From Lepidurus packardi (taxonomy: Eukaryota; Arthropoda; Branchiopoda; Notostraca; Triopsidae): DNA of 64,000 nt. The first letter of the stretch is position 1. Each line of letters opens with the position of its first letter. The stretch covers positions 1 through 64,000 of the forward strand of contig JAKZAN010000141.1 in NCBI GenBank assembly GCA_023053545.1, in the 5' to 3' direction. This document shows, piece after piece, positions 47,174 to 61,400 of the stretch. Under the pieces are notes generated by a model, which was not told where the DNA came from, did not search any database, and saw nothing but the letters and a program-made list of their open reading frames with translations. The position numbers and the translations under genes were made by a program.

Positions 47174-48577
47174 TCAAAGTGACAGGCACGACGCGATACG
47201 GCTGAAGTCTACACGCGTAACAGAAGCATACAACTAGGAGACTTACATTTTATGAGGATACATGGTAGCGACGTGGGTTGTACTTCGCAAAATCGTATAT
47301 TTAGTTCTGATGAGTTCCTTTGCCGTCTCTTTTTTGTTGATATTATTGGGGGCGAAGCCTCTACGGTCTACTGCATTCCCGTTCTCGATAAAGTAGCGGT
47401 AGTTTCGGTCGTATGATTCGCGGGCGCAACTCTTTTCCGGACTGCTTCTTCTGCTCCTAGCCAGTTCGAAGGATTTATTGGACCGAAGAGTTTCTTGATC
47501 GAGATCGAATTAGATTTTTATTGGAGTGTTTTTGAGCTGGATAAAAGCCCGAGGTCTCAAACCTCGCTGTTTGTTCTGCCCATTCTTTTTGTCCACCCGT
47601 GGCTGCCTGCCAATATTCCCTGCAGCCGTCCCATCAACTAAAGTAGACTCTTGTTCAATGTTGGTTACTGGATTTACAGATGCCCCTCCACCTTCAGGGA
47701 GAATATATTTACTATTCTCTAGCAATAAAGAGGGCTACTCGTGGTCATAAGTGCAGCAAGTCGGCGTCCCAAACCGCTCGATGATCACTCTTGTTTTCTG
47801 CTACTTCTAGGCTTGCTTTATTAGTTACTTGGCTGTCTGATGGAGTTTGTCCACGAATGAAGACAGCTGGTTGTTGGGAGAGGACATTCTGGGTCTTAGG
47901 CCGTTCTGGATGCAGAAGGAAAGCGGGGAATGCTACCTAGTGGGGCTGGATGCTGCTGGAGTCTGCTTGCTGGTTCGATTGTGGATCAGGCTCTGTGGGC
48001 GATGGCTCATCATGCAGGCTTGTCTGGGATTTTTATTACTAAGATAGCAGAACCCGGAATAGTGGGGACTCAATGAATTTCTCATGGTAAACCCGTGTGA
48101 ATCAAACCAGATACACATTAATTCAAAGATCAGTAACGACTCGAGTAGGACGCCTAAGCTCAGCGTTCGGACTTCTTGAAGTAGCCTCCCAGGTACTCGC
48201 CAACTCCCCAGTACGATTTGGGCTCCTGGTGGGACTTCAGCTTTTCCGTCAATATCGTGATCTCGTTCAAGCATTTCTGTAGTGGTAAATGCATTGGGTT
48301 TTCGGAGTACTTCTCGCTCATTGCGTTCGTATAGAACACTGTTTTTGAGTTCGCGGATCTCCGTGAGTGCGATCTCGTACTTATCGTCCTTGCGCTTGAT
48401 TTCGGTTTCGAGGACTCTGTTGCGGTCCTTGAGCTATTTGATCTTCTTTTCGAGATCGGACTTATCGGTTCGCTCTTTTCGGATCCCCTCCTTGAGTATT
48501 TCTAGTTTTCTCTTGTAGACTTTGATCTCCTAACGATGCTGGATCTGGTCGGCTTCGCTGCGGTCGCCTGGCGTCAT
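47174..48577 (-). CDS. Coiled-coil protein of unknown function; internal splicing unresolved
   Basis: The frame from ATG at 48577 to TGA at 47174-47176 has no internal TGA under the peritrich code (467 residues). The first 80 residues are a strong Lys/Glu coiled coil. A 34-nt intron after codon ERNERE (about 48306-48339) is likely, because removing it lets the coiled coil continue in a new frame (KCLNEITILTEKLKSH) for about 35 residues. A second intron must then restore the first frame; I could not fix its ends. The last 150 residues are Arg/Ser/Asn-rich and may be disordered. The length and low complexity suggest a structural, perhaps cytoskeletal, role, but no family is recognised. Confidence 0.5.
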
Positions 48578-48675
48578 GAGACTGCTCGCATTATTATAGG
48601 GCTACATCCCTGTTCAGCTTTGATATGATTTGTTACTATACATTATAAAATCAGCAAACCACACCTGGACTTGGT

Positions 48676-49350
48676 TCAGCGTCTGCACTTGTCGACAAGG
48701 TGTAGCCGCGACATTATGTTCTTGAGAAGCCCTGGATGCTCGTAGAGTCCGAACTCCGCCCTTATGAGATTCACCCGGCGTTGTGTTTCCTTCTTATCTT
48801 TGGGATTCCGCAACAACCTTTTACTCACTCTCCCTTCTGTAGTTTTCGTCCGAGAAGTTGCAGAGTCTAACTCTGCTGACATCCGATCTACGTTCCAGCT
48901 CTGCCTCATGCCTGAATTTGTGGTGTAGGGCCTAATCGTACTCCCTGGTTCGCTATTCCTCCTAGAGAGGACTGTCGTTCTATATGAACGAATTTCATTT
49001 CTCGAGTTGTATTTGAGTGAAGGACTTTCTTGATGTAAGCTATGGACTCTTCCCATAGTCTAGTTAAATTTTTCTACAAACCCCTTGTCAACTACTTAGA
49101 GTTTGGGCTGCAAGTAACGCGAGATGCTCAGCCGATCCTGGGCGGAAAATATGGAGCCGGGTTTGCTACGTCGGCTGTTTTGTCCTTGTTTGCTTAATTG
49201 AGGCTCCTTGGTAAGGTTTTATTCTTAGGAGGTTAGGCGTTGGTATTGCTGGTCGAGCTCACGTCGAGTGGAGCCATAAGAAGAGAAGACGCGACTTGTC
49301 CTTTGGGGGATCATCTGGACCGAAGATAGGGCGAACTTGTGCCCTTGCAT
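48676..49350 (-). CDS. Ser/Arg-rich protein of unknown function, possibly 3' exon of next gene
   Basis: The frame from ATG at 49350 to TGA at 48676-48678 gives 224 residues with several UAR codons. Sequence is rich in Ser, Arg, Asn and Thr with a helical C-terminus (ETQRRVNLIRAEFGLYEHPG). The open frame extends upstream of the ATG into the region just after the neighbouring gene's stop, and that gene ends in a strong splice-donor motif (GTGAGTG at 49458). The two may therefore be one gene; the best-matching acceptor (CAG at 49407-49409) gives the wrong phase with that donor, so I kept them apart. Confidence 0.45.
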
Positions 49351-49454
49351 CCAGTAGTGGTCCAACAGTCCAAATATAATGGGTAATTGTGGGAATAAAT
49401 ATTTATCTGGGGTCCATAAATAGATATACACAGGGTGGAGTCACCTTCTCGCAC

Positions 49455-51005
49455 TCACCCTCTATAGCCAGACTTGAGACCCATGGACATTCGAGCCAGC
49501 TTCTTTTTATTTTTGCTCGACTCCGTACGCAAAGGCTGATCCAGTAACATCATGCCGGCTTCGGGGAGTCTGCGATTACTAAGGTTTGTCGGCAACTGGC
49601 CTGTAATTCCCTTGAAGAGAGTTTGGCTCATAGTAAATTGGTCACACTTTTTCCTAATCTTCCTAACAGTCTCGGTAGAGGGTTTCACCAAGGAGCTTCG
49701 ATGTTTATACTAGCCTGCTCTTTTCCGTGCACTAGAGTGGGTGCTACTCTTGTCCTGCTCATATTGCGCAGCTGAAAGGAAATTGAGCTTGTCTTTCAGG
49801 AAATCAGCCTGTTACATGTCATCCATACGCTGCTATTCTGACTACTGAGTCTTCATCTTGGATTCTCCTCCAGGATTAAAGGATTCTGCCATCCCTGTAG
49901 AGAGCGTGTTAGGATGGGATATCATCATGCTGGGACGAGTAAAGTCTAAGGTTTTCTCAGCAAGACCAGACTTGGAGTGTTTTTCGTATTGCTTGTTGGA
50001 TGGACTGTGGTCACTCAAAGTCGAAGAACTTCTGTTATCTAATTACTAACGAGTGTTCTAATCCTCGGGAGCTGTGGTAAAACGGAGTCTGGAAAACCTT
50101 TTCTGATGGATCTTGGGGGCTCTTTGTTATGAAGAGTGGAGAGACGCGAAGGGCACAACCATGTGGGGTTTGAGCCCAGCTGACAGTTTGCATTTATTTT
50201 TCTTCAACTGTTCGATCTCCTCCAGAATGTTGTTCTTCTGTTTCCACTCCCGCATTTGTCTGTTCTAAGACATGTATCTCTTCATGCTCAACCTCTCTAG
50301 TATTTCTTCGAAGCTCTCGCAGGGTCTCGACTACACTACCTTTGGCATACTCTCTGCAGCGACTTCTTCCTCTATGAGCCCGTATTGAGAAATTTTGGAT
50401 TTGTGCTCGCCTAGTCTTTGCACCATCGAAGAGGTGATGTTGTTTTTATCGAAGCTCTAAACCAGAGCCCCTTCGGGTGCGAGAGTCCTGCGGCTGTAAT
50501 TCTGGAGCCTCTTAAAGGCCTCATGATTGTAATATTCCTTGTCTTCGAATTCGGTCCTCTGGCGGAGGTTTTTCGAAAACAATGACTTCCTCTACGTCTT
50601 CTTGACGATGCCGAATGTTTCGATAAACCATTTTTCTAGGGCCTATATGTTTCTGGCTTGGGCTTCCGGGTTGCGAAACTTGAACTCTCTCAACGACGAC
50701 ACCAGGAACAGGAAAATAAAGTTCTACATCGGAGTAGTGATAGGCTGTCCTTTGAGGGACTTATCCTATGATCGCTTCTGGAGGGTTTTGGAGCGGGAGA
50801 TCCAGAGTTTGATATGAAAGATGATGTTTTTAGTAGACTGAGTTTGAACAAGATACTTTGAAATCTGGGGGAGGTCGATAGTGGAGAAGTCAGGTCTAGG
50901 GTTGCGGAAGAGGGCAGTGATACTTTGGGGCTCGATAGAGAGGCGCTGGGAGAGGATTTGGAGGTCGGAGTAGAAATGGGAGGCATTGTTGTTGTGAGCA
51001 GCCAT
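49455..51005 (-). CDS. Unrecognised 516-aa, Lys/Ser-rich, partly helical protein
   Basis: One frame with about fifteen UAR codons, ATG at 51005 to TGA at 49455. The N-terminal 120 residues look folded and helical; the remainder is charged, with coiled-coil-prone stretches (MREWKQKNNILEEIEQLKKN) and long Ser-rich linkers. No known domain. Such proteins are common in ciliate cytoskeletons but the assignment is only by general character. It is divergent from the coiled-coil gene at 51275 across 269 bases, which should hold both promoters. Confidence 0.55.
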
Positions 51006-51274
51006 TTAGAACGAAAGAAGTAGAATATTGAGAGGAATAAGAGCAGGCGTGGGAATTTAGAAAACGTTGGATTTGGGTTAATTAGATCTTCTCGGATTTG
51101 ACTTGGGGTGTAAATCTCTAGAGTCAATTAAACACTTGTTCTGTGCTTGCGAGCTTACTATTCTTTATCTCTCCCTTATCATTTTATTCCCTCCCAAACC
51201 CCCCGATATTCTTAAAATTTATTATTCTTCAATCCTACAACGCCCAACCACCCTTCCTACCCTCACACCCACCA

Positions 51275-52297
51275 ATGCAACCCCCAAAAGGCCCACGCCT
51301 CCACCCCAATCTACCCAGCCGTCAATTCCTAGCCTTCCACACCAGACCTACCCCCAAACCCTCTCCTATTTCCCTACATCAGAAGGACCACATCCAGTAG
51401 TACGAACAGATCACTAATCAGCTCAGAGAAGTGCTCAAGGTTCTGGCCGAGGAAAAGTAGAACCAGGACAATATGCTTCAAGAAGTGATGAGCAACATGC
51501 AGGCTTCCTACGCTAATAAGCTCTCTTAAAAGGATATGATTATCAAGGCATTGCAGAACCAGATTGAGAAGAGGGAGCAATAGTATGAGATGCGGATGCG
51601 GAAATCGGCAAGCATGCTGAGGGAGCATGAGGAATGCATCGCAACCCTTAAATGCCTCCTGAAAAAGAAATACACATCTGAAACCCAGATGCAGAAGACC
51701 GACAATGCGGTGAAGTAGATGAAGAGGCATTGTACCAAGGGAGAAAGTATTATGTCTTTGGAGAGTACACGCTACTGTGGTCTAGATTCCCGAGGCTCAG
51801 AAAAACAAAGTGCAGCGACGACTCCCAAAAATAACATGTCTATCACTTTCCCAGCAGAAGACCAGGGGCTGAATACGCGAGAAGAGCGTCTGGCGAAGGC
51901 AGCCGATAATAAATACCAAGTATAGCCATGCAACCAGCATTCGACCCACAGACACTCCACCGTGGATTCGGTCGAAGAGAAGACTTAGTGTGAATTTAGC
52001 GAGATACCATAAAGCATTAGTTAGGATCAGATAGAGAGCATAAGAAGAAGGTTCAGTACTCACCTAGGCGATAGGAAACAGCAGGATGTTGAGACGACAG
52101 GCAAGGGGCTGGGCGAAATCGACACCAATAAGATCAGCAAGTGGAACCGAATCAACGAGATCAAGAAGACCATCGACTCACTGAAGAAAGGAGGCGAGGC
52201 ACTGTAGGGCAAGTGGAAAAACCTCAACAAGAACCGCGTGAGTGCCAATAGACAGATATCGCATCTGAGGAACCTGTCAACTGCGCAGGTATCATGA
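51275..52297 (+). CDS. Coiled-coil protein of unknown function (340 aa)
   Basis: A single frame from ATG to TGA containing about a dozen UAR codons. After a Pro-rich N-terminus (about 35 residues), long Glu/Lys/Gln coiled-coil segments run from about residue 45 to 150 and again from about 265 to 325, separated by a Ser/Thr-rich linker. No membrane segment or known domain. The density of UAR-encoded Glu is among the highest in the window. Convergent with the dynein gene, 146 bases away. Confidence 0.6.
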
Positions 52298-52443
52298 TTT
52301 AGGGCTGCGTCCGTACTAACAACTATGTGTATATTTATGCTTGCTTCCTTTCGAAGTAATATCTATGTTTCGATCAAAAGCAAAGAGTTGCCTGAAAACA
52401 GGGTTTATATATGTATATAATGTATATAATTTTCTATCTTCTC

Positions 52444-55400
52444 TCAATCTTCGCTCATCAGCAGACATGTTCCCGACAGGATCCACTTGCTCGGGTCCGA
52501 ATCCTCACTCTCCATATTCAGGTTCGCAGTAAAGATGTAAGTAGCGCCTCTCAAAGATGTATAGTACACGGGGCACTGGTACTGGCCCAGCACTCTCTTG
52601 TCCTTCAGCGGCACCGCAATCACATTGATCACAGGCATCTTCGGGTGCAGCTCCTTCGGCCTCTGCTCAATCAGATAGCCCTCTTGTCCAGGTGCGCCTA
52701 ACTCCCATGCCGCACCTTCAAGCCAAAGGCCGTGAATGTAAGAACCGTTTTCAGCTGCTGTGGGTACCTCCTCTGGGGCCTTGAAGAGGGTCACACTGGT
52801 CAGCAGAACCATGTTGTCCAAAGGTAACTGCTTGGAACGGGCAGTGTTTTGCATAATGGCAGTCAAGAACGACATAGGGTTGAACAGGTAGGCGATACAC
52901 AGAGATTTGGGGGTGATGAGGTCCTTTGACCAGTCAACCAACTGATTATTTCTCTCAATAAGCTCGTTGAACCACATGGACAACACTTTTTTGGACGGAT
53001 AGGCGACGGCTTCCCATCCAGCAGGAACTTTGTTGAACTGGAGGGACTTCTGCAGATTCTCCATCGCATCTGTCATGTTGAGTGCACCAGTAAGACCCAA
53101 TCTCAGATCTTCCAAGGTCCTCTTGATCTCACTGAGCAGAATATTCATTCTCTCGAGCTCCTGTAAACATACGACGATTGCGGGAGTCTTTTCTTTGATC
53201 TTGGCCACAATGTCAAGCATACTATGTTCAGGAGGAGTCCTGCCCTTGAAATCCATCAATGTACTCATAACAACGTCGTCCTTGGCAGTTGCACCTCCTG
53301 CGCTTCCGCCTTGAACTTACAGAATAGTATCGAACAAGGTCTCGCACATCGTAGTTAGATAACCAATCTCAGCGTTGGGATGCATACCGAACATCTGAGG
53401 CACCTCAGCAGGCAACTTCTCCTCTATGTACTTCCTATAGCCTTCATAGTCAAGTTTTGCAGGATCTGGGTTTTTGAATAAGTTATAAAGAAGGACGAAG
53501 TTGGGAAGCATGAGTTCGGGTCTCATCAGCACATTGAGGTAGGTTGCGTTTGTTCTTCTATCCCAGTTATCAGTGATGTGACCACCGTACATAATTTAAC
53601 CAAAGATGTACTTGAGATCCTCCCAAGGAACCACATCATACTTGGTCAGATAGTTGTAGAGCACATCTGCGCAAATCGTCAGATCTCCGTCATTGAAGTT
53701 GTACACTCTAGACCAACCCTGGCTTCCAAACTTCTTTCTACCTAGCACCAGCGAGTGGAAGTAGCACAGAGCAAACAAACAAGCCTTGAACTCATTTGGT
53801 TTTTTGTCGCATCTGTCCAGGAACTTCTGGTCGAAGTGCGCATAAGCACGACGCAAGTTTGCCTTCAAGAACTGCGGAGCCTCGTTAGACACCTTGATAG
53901 ATGACTGCAAGATGGACTCTGGAATGATTTGCTGTTCGGCCATTGGGGGAGGTTCGGATGAAAGGAAAACTCTGAAGTTGGGGTGGGAAGTAGCATAAGC
54001 TTGTTCAAGGAAACCTTCGAGACCATTGATACCTTTCAGCCAGCTTTGCATGAGATGGAGGTTCTGAAGCATGATCCAGTGACCCTTTTCAGCACAGTTG
54101 AACAAGGCTTTTTTGGCAGGATCTTCCTGGCCTTGACCCATAGAAATATTGATGAATTTGCCATTTGTGATGGAAATGTCATATTTGGCAGCGACTCTTT
54201 CGACTTCAGGAGTGGGGTCAACACCTGGGAACAACACGAAGAACATAGGAGTCCTCTTGTCACTCTCTTCAAATGACTCGTAGATGCTGAACGGAGGCTG
54301 TTCTACATATCTCTCTCCCATTATGTCTGAGACGAACTTTGAAAGAGCCGAGGTCAAACGATCAGGACGCAGAGCTCTCAAGAGGAGCAGTTTGTGGAAG
54401 GGAGAGACATTGGCATAAGCCTTGGGAAGATCTAGAGTTTAGACTCTTTCTTCTTGGTACCACTTTTTCCATTGTAGAATATCTGACTACAAGCTTGAGC
54501 CAAGACCATTGAATGCGGGCAGAATTTCGAGACCCTTGCAGTTAGCCCAAATAGCTTCAGTAAGGAAGTTCTTCAGAGACTCAGGTAGAGGAGGAGGGTT
54601 GGGATCTTGCTTTCCGATAATGAGATGGTCGACTTATTCAGTCTTGAGTTCGTGTTTTCTGAGCATGATGCGGAATGTCAGCATGCTGGACACAATCAGT
54701 TTGTGTCTTTCGAAAAGACCTCTTCTCGTGTACTGGAATGCACAGTACGAAATCGATTAAATGAGATCATCGATACGTTTCTTCAAGCTGCGAGGAGTCA
54801 TCGGTTCATCGATGTCATCACCTTCAGGTGCAGGCTATCCTTCTGTGGGTGCAGGGACATTGGCAGCAGGAGGCTTATCAGGGGCCTGGCCTTCAACCTT
54901 GGGGGCGCCTTCAGCTCCTTCGGCAGCGGCGGCTGCCTTCTTCTTCTTCTTAGGTTTTTCATCGGGAGGAACAATAGCCTTTCCGTTGCTGTCGATGGCG
55001 AACATTTTTTGTTTTCCTTTTTCAAGGCCTTCAGTGATAAGATCTATAGCACGATTGATGACAACGATGAAGGCTTCCAGAGAGTATTTGTAGAAGGAGT
55101 GGATCTTTGCAAGATCGGAGAGCAAGAAATAGATGAGAGCACCCCTGGAGGCAGCGGGTCTGTATGTTTCGGAGGTTTCATTGATCTTAGCCTCAGTCAT
55201 TTTGGCGAACTCAACCTTCACAGCGATTTCGCTAGAAATCTTCTTACTGTATTCTAGATTCTCGATAAGTGCGATATCATCGAGGAAGTCTCCCTTGGCG
55301 TTGGCAAGTTTGTAGAGCAGTTCGTCTTCCAGCTCCTTAAGTTTGATCTTGAAGTCATTCTGTTGCGTGATAAGTTCAAGTTTCTTGGCAGCCAAATCTG

Positions 55401-58400
55401 GTCTTTCTCTCTGCACGATAAGATACAACAGTTGATCTCCGAGACCATCCTCTGTGACAGTGAAGTTAATGAGAGTGGCTTCGGCCTGGACTTCAGGAGG
55501 ATAATGAGGATTAGAGAGTTTAGTGTGCAGGAAGAGCTTGAAGTTGTTATGGAGCACAAGATCCTTTCCTGCGAACTTCAGGATTTTGTTCTTCCCCTTC
55601 TTGGTGAATGAACGGGCAATGACAGGCATCAGAATAGCGTCGATAGTTTCGTCCATATTCTCGATCAGGGCAGAGTAACCGTTTTCGATGGCGACTTCAA
55701 GTTCTCTGTTGATATTTTTAGAGCCGAGTCTGAGACTCTTGAGCTTGTTGTCTTTCTCCTTTTCTCTGATCCAAGTGATACCTTGGAGTTGTGGGTCGAT
55801 CATCAGAGGATATCTTTCGGAGTTCGTCAGAATAGTACCATTTTCAATAGACACCTTGTCAGAAGGTAGATTCTGCTTATTCCAACGAGCAGCGAGGGAT
55901 TCATCAGTCAGCAGCTTGACTGGATCAAGGTTAGGACTCATGGAGATGCTATTGGTCTTGAAGAATTTCATGAACTCTCCCTGAATCATTCGATCTCTGA
56001 ATTTCTTGTTGAAAGGACCAGCATAAGACACGAAAGCAGAAGCCATAAGGACGTCTCCGACGACTACCTTAAGCTGTCCGTCAAGGGATTCGATGGCAGC
56101 AGCCCAACGCTCGTTCTCACTACCTAAGGCAGCCACGAGTCTCTGGGCGAGGTTGAGTCTACGAGCGCATCTTGCAGCTTCGTTGATGGCAGCTTGCTTT
56201 GCAGATTCGGCTTCCATGAAGTTTTTGTTAAGTTCAGCGAGCTTTTCGTTCAAGACTCTGACGATTTCCTGCACTTCACCAAGTTTGATGTTGGCTTCAT
56301 CCAACTGCAATTTGGCTTCTTCGAGTGATTTTCTGAGAGGTCCAACTTCCTGAATGACATCATAGAACTTCACGATGTTGATAACCCAAGAACAAAGACC
56401 TGCGGCGGCGTTAGACTTGTTAGCCATAACGGTAGGTGTGAAACTATCGCTGGTAAGGTAAGTAGCTTTGACGTAAGCAACGTTAGCAGGGGGTATCTCA
56501 CCCTCGTTGACTGTATTCTTGAATCCTTCCAAGAACTCCTTGAAAACCTTAGGGTTCTTCATTAGTCTCTGAGCAGCTTTCCAGTCGAATGCCTTGGGTT
56601 TTTTAGTCTTATCGGCTTCAACTTCACTGAAGAAACCAGAAATGAGCCAAATGGTGGCGGCGAAGACCTCAGGGATACCTCCAGGAGGAGAGGCGAAGGC
56701 CTTACATATATCGAAGTCCTTCTTGGAAATAGACTTCAGTGCATTCTCAGCTTCTTCGACGATGGGGCCTGCGGCATTAAGCTTTTCCTCAGTCATAGCT
56801 TTCTTTTCTTCGACGCTCTTCTTGATGACAGCGCAGTTTGCTTGTTCAATTTCGGCCTTATTGTTCTCGATTTCAACCTTGGCCTTTTCTATTCCGACCT
56901 TAGCGGCGAACTCATCAGCTTCTTTCTTCTTTTCCTCAGCTTCGATCTGCTTGATCTTCACTTATTATTGGATGATCTCGACCTGTTTGGCAGTTTCGAC
57001 CAGCTTAATTAGACCATTTTCGTATCTTTCCTTGTTGGCTTACAGATTGCTTCTCTTAGCTTCAAGCATACTCTTGAATAGCTTAATTAGTTCCAAGAAA
57101 GATTTGGGGGTCGTGTAAAGATATCTTCTCTCTTGCTCGTAGAGCTCCCGACCTAGTCTGTTGACGACATCGAATGAGTAGGGCATAAAGGTGATAATTC
57201 CTTTTCTGATGGTTTCGTCTCCCAGATTATCCTTTTCCAAGAAGCGAGTAGCCACATTGAGCAGGGCTTCCTTGGGCCAAGGGAAGTACCAATCGATCAC
57301 AGTGCTGTTAACAAGAGCGGGGAACTGTCTAGCTCTTCTTCTGAGCGATTCTCCCACAGGCGAGAAGCAAAGAGACATATGCAGATTCTGCTTGACACAG
57401 TTGATGAAGTAGTTCCAGCAGTTATCTCTGGTATCAGCCAGACCTTCTCCCTTGACCTTGGCTCTGACGCTGTTGATGATAGCCTCCTTTTCTTCGTTAG
57501 TATAGAGTTCAGCGATTTCACCAGAACTCAACAAATCGTTAATGTAGACCAAGAATCTTTCGTTGGTGATCTGACCTTCAGTAAACAGGAAAAGGTAAGG
57601 GTCTCCTTTGACTCCAGTTCTGTTATAGAGAAGCTGCAAATCATTCTTCAGATCAGTCATGTTGTAAGTTGAGCTGATAGTGATTTGGTAGATGTTCATG
57701 AACATGACGAATGCAGCCAGTCGCGACAGACTCTGTTTGCCAGAACCTCCCACACCGACTAGCAGTGCGTGACCTGAAGCTGGCATGACGATACGAGTAA
57801 TCCTGCAAACATGCTTCATAGCATCCTCGAAAAGAACCAGATTCATGACAGGGTTGGAGTCATTATAACCAGTGAGACCTTCTTCGATATGAGGTAGCAG
57901 TTTATCGTTGGGCATCAAATCGTAGAGTCTTTCTGCGCCGTTCATGCCTTGACTGAAGTTACAGAAGATGAGGTTCTCAGGAGTGTTAGAGAAGTATTTA
58001 GCGAAACTAAATCTGGGGAAACTCTTCTTTAGCAAGTCGTTCATAGCAAGATTATATTTGCCCAAGTGGTCTGCTGTCACAAGTCTGTCTCCATAGGTTC
58101 TCTCTGACTCGTGAATCCACAGCTTAACGAATTTCTCGGGTTCGATGTATTTGCTGGGATCTGACAGCAGCAGACCCTGGAAGATGTTGGACAAGTGTCT
58201 CAAGTTAAACTCATAATGGAAGTTGATAGCAGTTTTTCTGAAAGAGCTGATCACTGTCTGATGCAGAGCCAGGGCCGATCTGATGATCAGAGGGGCTGTT
58301 TCCAAGAGCACAGGCTTGAATTTCTTCAGATGTCCAGACAAGAAAGTGTTGTAGATGAGGAAGAGCGATTCATTATCGGGGAAAGGAATCGAGACAGTCC

Positions 58401-61400
58401 AGAAATGTCTCATGTATCGGGGATCCACGAAGAATGAACCAGCCGAAGGGTTGAGGGCAGCCAGAGTCTGGGTATTAATGATATCCTTGAGAGCCAGCTT
58501 GGAGACATCATACCAATGTTCATAGTCAGCATGCTGTCTAAGCAGGGAAATAGCTGACTGAGTATCGTACTCGTCGAGCTGAGGCATGTTGAGATCGTCA
58601 ATGAAGTAGATGAGCTTTGTCTTTCCTGGAGGACCGAACTGCTTACCAGCTTTTTTCTCGAGCGTTTGCTCCAACTGAATCTGCAGATAAGATGCATCAG
58701 TGTAATAGTTGAAGTTGATTTGCTGGTAAGAGAAGTTTTCGGGTTTTTCTCTAACGATGGTTCTGAGGATACCCTTAGCGAGCTGTGTTTTACCACAACC
58801 AGCCAGACCGATCATCAAGACAGGGTGAGCCACTTGAATGTACTTCTTGATGAAGTACTCGGTAGCGATGGTTTCTTTGGTGGGGACTGTCACATTACCC
58901 ATGATTTCCTTGGAGGGATCGAATTCGACGGGGATAAGAGTCTTGGTCCATTCCTCGAATTTGCATGGTTCTTTGCTGTCAGGTTTAGGATTCTCCACAT
59001 AGTAGTCGAAGATGGTTCCTTTGGAGGGGAATTTGACAGCAGTCTTCCACTCGGATTTCCACCAGTTGCTGAACTCCTTACGATAGTCGAAACCATCCTT
59101 TTCAGCGAGACAGCCACCGCAACTCCAGACCAAACTGAAGACGAAGGCGTACTCAAGGTTAGTGTAACCATCTTTCAAGAGACATTGTAGGATGTTACAC
59201 AGAGAGATGATCATGGAGATGGGAGCCACATTAATCATCAACTTCACGTTCTTCTTGATGTAGAGCAGAGTGCCTTTGACGTACTTGTCGAAGAGCTTTT
59301 CCATGTCGTTCTTGATCTGTTCGCTGATTTCTCCAGCCTTCATAATTCTGCTGGCCCAGGATTTCACATAAGATTGCCATTGATACCCGCTGTCGTCAGA
59401 AATATAGAGAATACCAGCACGCGACACGGTAGCAGGAGAGGCGAATCTCAGATCTCTGATTTCGAAGAGCATACGCATGTGAGGCTTGAGGGGGATACGC
59501 TCATTATTAGCCAGGGTCAGAATCTTGTTGTCATCCATGACACTGTTCATCGACTCGATCCAGTTGGCGTCTAGATCACCGTCCAGCAAGATCCACTTAG
59601 GGTTAGTATCAGCCATTTCGGAGAGGGAGCGCAACATCTTCGAGAGCAAACCATCCTTCCATTCCTTCGATGGCAAGTTGTAGCCGTAAAGATCTCTGGT
59701 GGATACAGTTTTGGGATTGATATCCACGATCAATGTCTTTTTGTTGACCTTGTCCTGGGCTTTACCGAGGATTTTCCAGGTAGAAGTCTTACCAGCTCCG
59801 GGGGGACCCATCACGAACACACAATGACGAATTTCAAGCAGTTCGCTCAGCTGCACCACCTTCAGAATGAACTCAGGTTCGGGATACAGTCCATTTTCAA
59901 GCACTGCACTTTCGATAACTTTTTCGAAATCCATATCTCTCTTACGGGGAATGTTAATGCTGGGGAACAAGTCACTGAGCAGACCAGCGAATACATCCAA
60001 GTCAGCGAAGGCAATCTTGGGCAAGTTAAAATCTCTCAGGGCTCTCATGAGCAGGGCAGACTCTGCGATGGTAGGTTCGTTACGCTTGAAACCTCCTGCC
60101 ACGACCAGCACAGACTTAATGGCTCTTAGACCCCAATCATAATGGAGCTGTTTGGATAGCAGATCTCGGCAGAGCATGTACAAAGTGACGAACTTTTTGG
60201 CGAGGATCTTAGCTTCCACAAAACCTTAGGCCATAAGCATATTTTCGCAAATCAGTTCGAGATCGGGCACCACGACAGTGATGGGTCTGAACAGAGCTTT
60301 GAGACCTTCGGGGAGCTCAGCTCTACCGAGGTAACCGGGGTTCATAGTGATGAAAGCACCGCAAGTGGGGTCGAGAGAAATCTCATCACCCTGGAGGACG
60401 AACCTCTTCTTATTTTCTTTAATGGCGTCAGTCACACTCTTGAACTGCACAGAACAGACAGACAGCACTTCAGGGAGCAGTCTGTTGAACTCATCGAAAC
60501 ATCCCCAGCAGCCGCTGGAGGCAAGTCCTTTATAGATATTACCCATCGATTCATAGTTCATTTCTGAGGAACAGTTGAACACATAACATGCTTTAGCCAG
60601 AGCATTAGCCAGATCCTTGGTAGTCTCAGTCTTTCCTGTTCCAGCAGGGCCTGCAGGGGCGCAACCCATCTTCAAGTGCAGGGCTTGGGTGGCTGTGACG
60701 TAAATACGATCTGTGAGAGGGGTGACGACGAGACGGGGTCCGTTGCCCAGATACTCGTAAGAGTACCAGAATGAGGCATCAGCAATTCTGATAATGGAAT
60801 CCTCGAATGTTTCTCTCTTTTGCCAGTAGAACTTGAGCTGACTCTGCCACTGGAAAGCATCTATTTTCTTGACATTCTCGGCATCGAGTTTATCCACGAC
60901 ATCTCTCGAATGGGTATCCATAGTGATAAGACACATGATCTTTTGTCTCATAGGCTTGTCGAGAGATCCTTGCACCATCTTAATCAAGTCTGTGAGCAGT
61001 TTGACAGACTCTTTGAAGAAATCCTTCATGGCGTTGACGTTGGTTCCATCAGTGATGCTCTTGAAACATTTCTCGACCTGGGCTGACCAGATAACGTTGT
61101 TGACCAACAAAGTAATTTGGGCTGGATCGCGCTTCAGCCAGTTCTCGCGGGATTCTTGTTTGAATACTTTGAATGATCCTTCGGCAATGAATCGCAAAGT
61201 ATAGACCATCGCATTGATCATATCCTGAAGGTAGATTTCGACCTTTCCCATCAGCTTCAAAGGCTGGCTCAGCTTAACGTACTCAACTCCGACTCCTGTC
61301 TTCATTCCCACAGCTGTAGGTCTATCATTACCAGACTCTTCCAGCTCGAGTTTATCGATAGCCTGGAAAATCTTGGACATATGTCTGTTGATCTTGGTGG

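Noticed and set aside
54607-55257. Plus-strand frame within the dynein gene
   Set aside because: Shadow of the dynein motor domain; no independent domain.
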